5,753 bases of DNA. Origin: Gammaproteobacteria bacterium. Its GTDB lineage: Bacteria; Pseudomonadota; Gammaproteobacteria; S012-40. Shown piece after piece: positions 1-5,181 of the stretch (position 1 is its first letter; each line of letters begins with the position of its first letter). The translations under genes and the position numbers were made by a program. The notes below the pieces were generated by a model. That model was not told the origin of the DNA. It saw only the letters and a list, made by a program, of their open reading frames with translations, and did not search any database. The stretch lies in the NCBI GenBank assembly GCA_029857925.1, contig JAOUGF010000169.1, positions 1-5,753 on the forward strand, given 5' to 3'.

Positions 1-1584
1 ACCGGAAATGATATTGCGTAAGCCTACGCTAGTGCCGCCTATCGTCGCCGCACCCGCCGCGCTGATATTGATACCGTTGGCACCATTGGCCAACGCCACC
101 GCGCCGTCAGAGCCGATACGATTTCCATAAATAAAATTACTTGCACTGCTCACTTGGATACCGGCCAGACCGTTGCTGACAATCAAATTTCCCTGGCCGT
201 AGGGACCGGTGCCCACGGTATTGTCGCCACCGATGGTGTTGTTGACACCCGAAGATATATTGACGCCGTTGCTGGTGCATCCCTGGATGCGCAGTCCACG
301 CACCACGTTGCTATTGGACGCAATCGTCAAACACGATACACCCGCGCCAGCACCGGCGCCGTCAATAATCACGCCCGCGTCAGACGCATCTATCGTGACC
401 GCCCCCACGGTAATGCTAGGCAAGGCGCTCGCTAGCGCTATGGTTGCGGGCGCACCAGCAGGAAAAACTGCGGTGTCAAACGTGATCGTACTGCCCGCGG
501 TGGCGGCGATCATCGCATCGCGTAGGCTACCCGCACCGCTGCTTGCGGTGGTGGTGACGATCATCGCGCTACCGCCACCGTTTGCCGAATAATATATGAG
601 GCCGCCGTCGCCGACGATATAACTGCTATTGGCATCCACCATGTAAACTTTATTGATGTTGCTCACGGTGGGCGACACCATTGTCGTCCAAATTGTACCG
701 CCGTTCGTCGTCTTGATAATCCGCCCGCTCAAACCAACGGCCAGACCGGTCGTGGTGGTACCGAAATTCACACCCATCAAATCCTGCGTCACGCCGGAAC
801 TTTGCGCGGTCCACAAAGTGCCAGAGTTTGTCGTATTCATAACAACGCCCTGGCTACCCACCGCGAAACCGTTGGTACTCGATGGAAAATCCAGTGAATA
901 CACGTTGATCAACGCACCGATGTTTTGCTTGGGCCAAGTAACAAATGTATTCGTCGAGACGCCAAACACGCCTTTGCCTTGCGTTGCGTCATAACCGCCG
1001 ACATTTCCGCTCGTTGAGCTGTTCGTAAAAACGGTGTAGTTTATCCCGCCTCCATCGGGAAACGATGTCGCTGGCGTCCACAAACCTCCGGTGTTTGTCG
1101 TCTTGTAAATAAGACCGAATGTGCCTGCGGCCAATCCCGTTGTGCCGTTCAGATGCACCGCGTTAAACAAGGGTCCGCCGGTAGAGGCCTGTTGCGTCCA
1201 GCTCGCGCCGCCGTCTATTGTTTTTAGTAAGAATCCGGCGCCGATAGCAATGACGCCTGTGCTGTTGTCTATAAATGAAACTGAGCGAATTTGGTCTGCC
1301 TGGCGCGCGACCGGAAGATTTGCATTTAAACTGACCCAACTGGCGCCTCCGTTCGTGGTCTTCAAGAGCGTGCCACTGTCGCCGACCACGTAACCGGTGG
1401 TCGCGTCTACCGGAAACACCACGTCATTCAGTTTGTTCGCCGTCCCCGATACCTGCGCTGCCCAGTCGGCGGCATATGAGGGGAAGCTAAAAACCGTTAC
1501 CGCCACAACAAACGACAACGCGACAAGTCTTGTAAAAACTTGTCGCGATTGATCGTGTGAACCGTGCCGACCGCTACTAAGCAT
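1..1584 (-). CDS. Exported Ycf48/BNR-like beta-propeller plus right-handed beta-helix protein (3' end outside window)
   Basis: The frame is open for 528 codons from ATG at 1584 to the left edge, so the C-terminus is missing. Residues 1-38 form a signal peptide: Arg/His-rich n-region, hydrophobic core LVALSFVVAVTVF (20-32), cleavage likely after SYA (36-38). Residues about 41-339 carry repeats of the form GxxGxLxKTTNGGxxW, starting near 68, 115, 154, 243, 284 and 325. A degenerate unit near 197-217 fills the gap, giving seven blades of about 40-46 residues, as in the Ycf48/HCF136 fold. From 340 on, GSLRDAM (352-358), NTIGG (449-453) and FIYGNRIG (484-491) are typical of Asn/Gly-rich parallel beta-helix (PbH1) proteins. 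The only cysteines seen are C418 and C436, possibly a disulfide. Start: ATG at 1584 follows AGAGGT at short spacing; TTG at 1599 is the only other upstream in-frame option before a stop. It is inferred to be secreted or surface-attached; a photosystem role is not implied. Substrate and anchor are unknown. Confidence 0.88.
   Translation of the reverse strand, partial: MLSSGRHGSHDQSRQVFTRLVALSFVVAVTVFSFPSYAADWAAQVSGTANKLNDVVFPVDATTGYVVGDSGTLLKTTNGGASWVSLNANLPVARQADQIRSVSFIDNSTGVIAIGAGFLLKTIDGGASWTQQASTGGPLFNAVHLNGTTGLAAGTFGLIYKTTNTGGLWTPATSFPDGGGINYTVFTNSSTSGNVGGYDATQGKGVFGVSTNTFVTWPKQNIGALINVYSLDFPSSTNGFAVGSQGVVMNTTNSGTLWTAQSSGVTQDLMGVNFGTTTTGLAVGLSGRIIKTTNGGTIWTTMVSPTVSNINKVYMVDANSSYIVGDGGLIYYSANGGGSAMIVTTTASSGAGSLRDAMIAATAGSTITFDTAVFPAGAPATIALASALPSITVGAVTIDASDAGVIIDGAGAGAGVSCLTIASNSNVVRGLRIQGCTSNGVNISSGVNNTIGGDNTVGTGPYGQGNLIVSNGLAGIQVSSASNFIYGNRIGSDGAVALANGANGINISAAGAATIGGTSVGLRNIISG
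568..1383 (-). repeat. Seven tandem propeller-blade repeats within the exoprotein gene
   Basis: At protein level, anchor motifs with a Gly pair, KTTNxG and a Trp recur at residues 68-83, 115-129, 154-169, 243-258, 284-299 and 325-339. Spacings are 47, 39, 89, 41 and 41 residues. The 89-residue step holds one degenerate blade (GKGVFGVSTNTFVTW, 203-217) that lost the KTTNGG signature. The last blade lacks the terminal Trp and runs straight into the beta-helix. DNA identity between blades is low, so the duplication is old. Confidence 0.75.
1519..1547. repeat. Perfect 10-bp inverted repeat inside signal-peptide codons
   Basis: CGCGACAAGT (1519-1528) and ACTTGTCGCG (1538-1547) are exact reverse complements around a 9-nt spacer. 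The left arm also runs into a smaller 11-bp palindrome, ACAAGTCTTGT (1523-1533). On the mRNA this is a strong hairpin about 38-66 nt after the start codon, spanning codons 13-22. It may be an RNA structure that tempers translation, a DNA operator, or chance; the sequence alone does not decide. Confidence 0.6.
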
Positions 1585-1586
1585 AG

Positions 1587-1592
1587 ACCTCT
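1587..1592 (-). promoter_or_regulatory. Shine-Dalgarno of the exoprotein gene
   Basis: Read on the minus strand this is AGAGGT, two bases before ATG at 1584. The match to the anti-SD is good but the spacing is shorter than the usual 5-9 nt. An alternative TTG start five codons upstream (1599) would place this motif inside the coding region, so the ATG is preferred. Confidence 0.45.
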
Positions 1593-1603
1593 TTGGCAAA
1601 TTT

Positions 1604-1630
1604 ATTATCGTTAAAATTCATAGTTGTGAA
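1604..1630 (-). promoter_or_regulatory. Candidate sigma70-type promoter of the exoprotein gene
   Basis: On the minus strand, TTCACA (1630-1625, 5 of 6 matches to TTGACA) and GATAAT (1609-1604, 5 of 6 to TATAAT) are separated by 15 bp, which is shorter than the preferred 17. Transcription would start near 1597, giving a leader of about 13 nt. The placement just upstream of the gene is reasonable, but the spacing makes it tentative. Confidence 0.3.
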
Positions 1631-1691
1631 CTACTTAGTATTTCGTCCAAACGCAGTGCCGGTGTGCGTATTTTTTTCAGTAGGATGTCAT

Positions 1692-1749
1692 TTAAATCGC
1701 GACTGCCTTCTCACTTCATGAACTTAAAACGCGACGCAATTCTCACTTC
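1692..1749. repeat. Two 26-bp imperfect direct repeats, 32-bp period
   Basis: The pattern TTAAA-W-CGCGAC-N4-TTCTCACTTC occurs at 1692-1717 and again at 1724-1749, with a 6-bp linker. Outside the N4 block and the single W position all 21 bases match. The 32-bp period is about three helical turns, so both copies face the same side of the DNA, as expected for paired protein-binding sites. They lie 108-165 bp upstream of the exoprotein start codon. An activator site is a reasonable inference; no known regulator consensus was recognised. Confidence 0.6.
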
Positions 1750-1811
1750 CAATTTCATTGCGAGCAGCCGGTCTCATAGAGGTTGGCGACTGCCGCACGT
1801 CAGGCGTATGA

Positions 1812-1829
1812 CGCAGTTAGCTAATTGCG
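1812..1829. promoter_or_regulatory. 18-bp near-perfect palindrome, possible operator
   Basis: CGCAGTTAG followed directly by CTAATTGCG forms a dyad in which eight of nine pairs match; the exception is 1816/1825 (G opposite T). There is no spacer, which fits a dimeric helix-turn-helix protein site better than an RNA hairpin. It is about 230 bp upstream of the exoprotein start, which is far for simple repression, so function is uncertain. Confidence 0.3.
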
Positions 1830-2016
1830 GTCGGTGATTTGAATTATTGCGCGATCCGCACCGTACACAGTATTCGTCAGGCGGGTCGCCGCAACGGCGG
1901 GTGACATTGAATTTTAGATTACAGAAAACGCAAGGGCGCGGATAACGATTCTTGTATAAGCGGTACGCATATCAGTAGTACAATCAGCACCGCGTTTAGG
2001 TACCCTACCGGCACGA

Positions 2017-2130
2017 ATGCGCGAGGTAACGCGCGCTCTTCGCAAGCGCGAATACGCATCGGCAGAACTGGATTGGAAAAGACTAGAAGATTGCGAACAA
2101 CAATTCGGGGACGTCGATGACGTGATATAG
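2017..2130 (+). CDS. Doubtful small ORF, 37 aa
   Basis: ATG at 2017 to TAG at 2128-2130 encodes a charged, helix-prone peptide beginning MREVTRALRKREYASAELDW and ending GDVDDVI. Composition resembles real protein (Arg/Lys-rich start, acidic end), but no Shine-Dalgarno is visible before the ATG and an in-frame stop lies a few codons upstream (1996-1998). It could be a small protein, a fragment of a decayed gene, or chance. No family recognised. Confidence 0.12.
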   Translation: MREVTRALRKREYASAELDWKRLEDCEQQFGDVDDVI

Positions 2131-2138
2131 CGGCGTTG

Positions 2139-2912
2139 CTAGAGTTGGAAATACGCGCCGCTGGCCAGCCGATGCAGCGAACGACCCGGCACCAGCGCGC
2201 TCAATTCCGCGAGGATACGGTCCTCTTCACCGGGCATCAGGTGTGTGAGATAAATCTTGGTATCGTGTTTGAGTTTTACGATATCCGCCGCGAAGGTCTT
2301 CGGGCAGTAATGTCCGGCCAAGCCCGCAAGATGCTCTTTAACATTCGGAAAGGCCGTCTCTACAATCAACATATCCAGACGATCATGCGCATTCAGCGCC
2401 GCCCATAGGCTGTCATTGCTGCTGGTGTCTCCGGAATAGGCGAACGATTTTTTGCCTTTGCTTACGCGATAACCGACGGCGGGCACCGCATGGTTGACCG
2501 GGATCATCTCTATCATGCGGCCCTCGATATCGACCACTTGCCCCGGCACCATCTCGCGAAACGCCAACACCGGCCGTTCGGGTGTCGGCAGCTTAGAAAA
2601 ATCCGGCCAAATGACCCAATTAAAAATATGTTCTTGCAAGGCCTTCAACGTGACCGCCTGACCATGCACGATGACCGGTTTTTTTACCAGCGAGAAAATA
2701 GTGTCGATTAACAGCGGAATGAAATTGACATGATCCAGATGCGAATGCGTCACGAAAATGTGGCGTATTTCCCCCATTTCAGCCAGCGTAAGCTCTCCAA
2801 CCCCGCTTCCAGCGTCAATCAGGATGTCGTGCTCTACCAGGAATGACGTTGTACGGTGGCCAGCACCGATCCCTCCGCTACAACCTAATATGCGTAAATT
2901 CATGGGCGCCAT
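2139..2912 (-). CDS. MBL-fold metallo-hydrolase, class II cyclic-nucleotide phosphodiesterase-like
   Basis: A 257-residue protein with the metallo-beta-lactamase fold. The metal motif HSHLDH (56-61) is followed by H141 (NHAVP), D162 (YSGDTSS, 159-165), H201 (GHYCPKT) and H224 (THLMPG): the ligand order of a two-metal site. The HxHLDH form, the N-terminal LGCSGGIG and the late SGDT match the class II 3',5'-cyclic-nucleotide phosphodiesterase group (the yeast PDE1/Vibrio CpdP type), so cAMP or a related phosphodiester is the likely substrate; RNase Z-like or other MBL activity cannot be excluded by eye. No signal peptide, so cytoplasmic. Start: ATG 2912 gives MAPMNLRILG; ATG 2903 (MNLRILGCSGG) matches where relatives usually begin and is a strong alternative. 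An 8-codon ORF ends on that second ATG. Transcribed divergently from ypjD. Confidence 0.85.
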   Translation of the reverse strand: MAPMNLRILGCSGGIGAGHRTTSFLVEHDILIDAGSGVGELTLAEMGEIRHIFVTHSHLDHVNFIPLLIDTIFSLVKKPVIVHGQAVTLKALQEHIFNWVIWPDFSKLPTPERPVLAFREMVPGQVVDIEGRMIEMIPVNHAVPAVGYRVSKGKKSFAYSGDTSSNDSLWAALNAHDRLDMLIVETAFPNVKEHLAGLAGHYCPKTFAADIVKLKHDTKIYLTHLMPGEEDRILAELSALVPGRSLHRLASGAYFQL

Positions 2913-2937
2913 CTATCCGTGTGCATACCTAACTCCC
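2900..2937 (-). promoter_or_regulatory. Leader mini-ORF (MHTDRWRP) with Shine-Dalgarno ahead of the MBL hydrolase
   Basis: On the minus strand GGGAG (2937-2933) lies 6 nt before ATG at 2926, the best ribosome-binding site in this region. That ATG opens only eight codons and stops at TGA 2902-2900, which overlaps the in-frame ATG of the hydrolase at 2903 as ATGA. The hydrolase ATGs at 2912 and 2903 have little or no Shine-Dalgarno of their own. This arrangement suggests translational coupling or re-initiation, and is inferred only. Confidence 0.35.
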
Positions 2938-2967
2938 TTCAACTTCAGATTAAAATCGACATAAAAT
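2938..2967 (+). promoter_or_regulatory. Weak candidate promoter for ypjD-corB
   Basis: TTCAAC (2938-2943) and TAAAAT (2962-2967, 5 of 6 to TATAAT) are 18 bp apart on the + strand, within the 120-bp AT-richer gap between the divergent genes. The -35 match is poor. A minus-strand -10-like TTTAAT (2954-2949) overlaps it, so the two divergent promoters may share DNA. The exact boxes are uncertain, but a promoter pair must lie somewhere in 2913-3032 if both genes are expressed from here. Confidence 0.28.
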
Positions 2968-3032
2968 GGAAAATCTTTAGTGCTTGTGCCATCATTCCAC
3001 TTTCCCTTTTGCCCCTCGTGGAGTAAGGACGC

Positions 3033-3833
3033 ATGACCGCAACCCTCAGCACTGTGAGCGCGCTCATTTTGTATCTCGCCGCCGCCGCCCTGTTGTGGCG
3101 TCGCTTGGTCACGCATGAACTGCCTCACCCGCGATGGTGGGCATTGGCCCTCGGGGGTGCCGCCGCCGTCGCCCAGGCCCTGGCGTTGTCGCAAGGAATA
3201 TTCCATTTCGATGGTCTAGACCTGAGTTTTGCGAATGTCGCTTCATTATCAGCATGGTTCGTCACGTTATTGCTGATCACCACCGCGATTAACAAACCCG
3301 TCGAGAATCTGGGCATTTTAGTCTTCCCAATCGCCGGATTGTCAGCCTTACTTACGTATATCGTGCCCACACGCCACACCGTAGACACCCACGCGTTAGG
3401 CATGGACATCCACATCCTGTTATCCATCCTCGCCTATAGCCTACTCGGCATGGCCGCCTGTCAGGCATTGTTGCTGTCGGTGCAAGAACGTCATCTCCAC
3501 CAACGTAAACCCGGCGGATTCATACGCGCGCTGCCCCCGATGGAAACGATGGAAGGCTTGCTATATCAGCTGTTGGCGTTCGGCTTTGCATTACAAACTC
3601 TGGCGATGCTCAGCGGTGCACTGTATTTAACCAACTGGTTTGCACAACACATGGTGCACAAGACGGTGTTGTCGATCTTGGCCTGGTGTTTGTTCGCAAC
3701 CTTGTTATGGGGCCATTGGCGTTACGGTTGGCGCGGCCGCACCGCCGTGCGTTGGACGGTGGGGGGGTTTGTGGCGTTGATGATGGCCTATTTCGGTAGC
3801 AAATACGTACTGGAAGTCTTGCTTGGCCGTTAA
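3033..3833 (+). CDS. ypjD: YpjD-type inner-membrane protein (CcsA/HemX/ResC-like cytochrome c assembly family)
   Basis: 266 residues with about eight hydrophobic segments (roughly 4-23, 34-54, 64-85, 92-110, 124-149, 179-199, 211-229, 242-262), the layout of the CcsA-like HemX/YpjD group. Family hallmarks seen: H127 in DIHILLSILAYSLLG, the loop motif LPPMETMEGLLYQLL (167-181), HKT (209-211), and the C-terminal GWRGRTAVRWT with a final GSKYVLE. The tryptophan-rich WWD haem-handling motif of true CcsA/CcmC is not present, so a direct role in haem delivery is not shown; the function of YpjD is not settled. Start: ATG 3033 has TAAGGA at 3024-3029, with an additional GGAG just upstream. corB follows after 30 bp on the same strand, as in enterobacteria, but ffh is not alongside. 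A run of seven G (3761-3767) codes for VGG near the C-terminus. Confidence 0.87.
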   Translation: MTATLSTVSALILYLAAAALLWRRLVTHELPHPRWWALALGGAAAVAQALALSQGIFHFDGLDLSFANVASLSAWFVTLLLITTAINKPVENLGILVFPIAGLSALLTYIVPTRHTVDTHALGMDIHILLSILAYSLLGMAACQALLLSVQERHLHQRKPGGFIRALPPMETMEGLLYQLLAFGFALQTLAMLSGALYLTNWFAQHMVHKTVLSILAWCLFATLLWGHWRYGWRGRTAVRWTVGGFVALMMAYFGSKYVLEVLLGR

Positions 3834-3863
3834 CCTGATGCAACGTCTAACGTCCCGCACAAC

Positions 3864-5138
3864 ATGAGCGACATCCCACTTTCCGCGTTGTTCGGCGCAC
3901 TGATCGCGTTGTTGGCGATGTCCGCTTTTTTTTCGGGCTCAGAAACCGCGCTGATGAGCATCAATCGCTATCGTCTGCGCCATCTGAGCCGTACTGGCCA
4001 TGCCGGTGCGGTGCGCGCCAGTTGGTTACTGGACCGACCTGACCGTTTGATCGGTTTAATTTTATTGGGCAACACCTTCGCCAACATCGCGGCATCGTCG
4101 ATTTCGACAATTATCGCATTGCGTTTCGGCGGGGATTCCGCACTGGCCATCGCGGCCGGCGTGCTTACGTTGGTGATGTTAATTTTTTCGGAGGTGGCGC
4201 CCAAGACACTGGGCGCGTTACACCCCGAACCGGTCGCGTTTTTTTCGGCCTATGTCTATCAAATTTTGCTTAAATTGCTGCAACCGCTGGTGTGGGCCGT
4301 CAATGCCACGGCCAACGGGGTGTTACGTCTGATCGGTATAGACATCTCTGAACCGGGCACCATGCAGCATTTAACCAGCGAAGAACTGCGCACCGTGGTG
4401 AACGAGGCGGGGGCATTGATCCCCAAGCGCCACCAAAATATGCTGCTGAGTGTGCTGGACCTGGGCCGTGTCACCGTCAATGACATCATGGTGCCGCGCA
4501 ACGATGTGGTCGGCATCGACATCGACCAAGAATGGGACGAAATCTTAAATCAGTTGCGCCACAGCCAACACAGCCGCCTGCCGGTATACCATGAAGACTT
4601 GGATCGCATTGTCGGGTTTGTACACATGCGCAATGTCGTCAACGCAATGGCCGCAGACGCGTTTGATCGCGAAACGTTTATGTCGATGTTACGCGAACCG
4701 TATTTCATCCCCGAAAACACCCCGTTGAACACGCAGTTGCTGAATTTTCAGCGTCAGGGCCGCCGTATCGGCGTGGTGGTGGATGAATATGGCGACATCC
4801 AAGGGGTCGCCACCTTGGAAGATATACTGGAAGAGATTGTCGGTGAATTCACCACCGACCCCTCCACGATCATACGCGATGTACATCCCCAGGCCGACGG
4901 TTCCTACATCGTGGATGGCGCGGTGTATCTGCGTGATTTAAACAAGATGATGCGTTGGAATTTCCCTACCGATGGCCCCAAAACGCTGAGCGGGTTGATT
5001 ATTGAATATCTGGAGACGATCCCCGAGACCGGCACCAGTGTGAAGATCGGCGATTACCCGGTGGAGATCGTGCAGGTGAAAGACAATATAATCAAAACCG
5101 TGCGCATCATGCCCTACGTGGCGGTAACGAAGGCCTAA
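3864..5138 (+). CDS. corB: CorB/YfjD-type CNNM (DUF21-CBS-CorC_HlyC) membrane protein
   Basis: 424 residues, the full length for this family. An N-terminal DUF21/CNNM transmembrane domain (about 5-190) holds SGSETALMSINRYRLRHL (24-41), GNTFANIAASS (69-79) and FSEVAPKT (108-115), the conserved core near the ion site. Paired CBS domains follow: NDIMVPRND (206-214) and SRLPVY (237-242) in the first, RIGVVVDEYGDIQGVATLED (301-320) in the second. A CorC_HlyC domain occupies about 345-420. The family is linked to Mg2+/Co2+ transport, with CBS domains sensing Mg-ATP in characterised relatives; the transported ion here is inferred. No in-frame start exists between the ypjD stop and ATG 3864, which lacks a clear Shine-Dalgarno; a 9-codon ORF from ATG 3838 ends in ATGA exactly here, so coupling to upstream translation is plausible. 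An eight-T run at 3926-3933 is in the coding region (FF). Confidence 0.93.
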   Translation: MSDIPLSALFGALIALLAMSAFFSGSETALMSINRYRLRHLSRTGHAGAVRASWLLDRPDRLIGLILLGNTFANIAASSISTIIALRFGGDSALAIAAGVLTLVMLIFSEVAPKTLGALHPEPVAFFSAYVYQILLKLLQPLVWAVNATANGVLRLIGIDISEPGTMQHLTSEELRTVVNEAGALIPKRHQNMLLSVLDLGRVTVNDIMVPRNDVVGIDIDQEWDEILNQLRHSQHSRLPVYHEDLDRIVGFVHMRNVVNAMAADAFDRETFMSMLREPYFIPENTPLNTQLLNFQRQGRRIGVVVDEYGDIQGVATLEDILEEIVGEFTTDPSTIIRDVHPQADGSYIVDGAVYLRDLNKMMRWNFPTDGPKTLSGLIIEYLETIPETGTSVKIGDYPVEIVQVKDNIIKTVRIMPYVAVTKA

Positions 5139-5148
5139 ACGCCTTCTC

Positions 5149-5181
5149 CGCGCGACAGCACGCGTCATCCCGCGCGTTTTT
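5149..5181 (+). terminator. Candidate intrinsic terminator after corB
   Basis: CGCGCG (5149-5154) can pair with CGCGCG (5171-5176), or alternatively ACGCG (5160-5164) with CGCGT (5173-5177) around an 8-nt loop; either stem is followed at once by TTTTT (5177-5181). It begins 10 bp after the corB stop and overlaps the last codons of the convergent minus-strand gene. Stems are short but all G/C-rich. No A-run that would make it bidirectional is seen on the other side. Confidence 0.4.

Larger units (their letters stand above)
1585..2138. other. 554-bp intergenic region with no convincing gene
   Basis: This lies between two minus-strand genes: downstream of the MBL-hydrolase stop and upstream of the exoprotein start. 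All frames are broken by frequent stops; the longest ATG ORF noticed is 37 codons (2017-2130). It contains a 26-bp direct repeat pair (1692-1749), an 18-bp near-palindrome (1812-1829), a short GC hairpin CGCCG-CAA-CGGCG (1887-1899) and another CGCGCT...AGCGCG (2032-2050). Neither hairpin is followed by a T-run on either strand, so no terminator is called. The length suggests a large regulatory leader for the exoprotein or a decayed gene. Confidence 0.7.

Noticed and set aside
154..1393. Several + strand ORFs of 90-127 codons
   Set aside because: They are antisense to the continuous 528-codon minus-strand frame with signal peptide and repeat motifs; their translations are low-complexity Pro/Val/Thr-rich, as expected for antisense of Gly/Thr-rich repeats.
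1887..1899. CGCCG-CAA-CGGCG hairpin as a terminator for the MBL-hydrolase transcript
   Set aside because: Stem of five pairs with no T-run on either strand; too weak to call.
1914..1970. 18-codon minus-strand ORF MRTAYTRIVIRALAFSVI in the intergenic region
   Set aside because: Very short, no Shine-Dalgarno, and length expected by chance.
2111..2123. ACGTC-GAT-GACGT hairpin just downstream of the MBL-hydrolase stop
   Set aside because: Five-bp stem with a 3-nt loop and no following T-run on the minus strand.
1585..2138. tRNA, riboswitch, integron attC site or CRISPR array in the long gap
   Set aside because: No cloverleaf-compatible T-arm, no recognisable aptamer core, no paired attC core sites and no repeat-spacer periodicity beyond the two-copy direct repeat.
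2913..3206. Minus-strand 97-codon ORF ending immediately before the MBL hydrolase start
   Set aside because: It covers the divergent promoter region and the antisense of the ypjD signal/first membrane segments; composition is Gly/Gln/Arg-rich and unlike a protein domain.
3761..3767. G7 tract in ypjD (and T8 at 3926-3933 in corB) as phase-variation switches
   Set aside because: Both tracts are in frame in intact, full-length genes, are short for contingency loci, and lie in housekeeping-type membrane proteins not known to phase-vary.
5129..5146. GAAGGC-CTAAAC-GCCTTC hairpin across the corB stop codon
   Set aside because: No T-run follows; the structure with TTTTT at 5177-5181 is the better terminator candidate.
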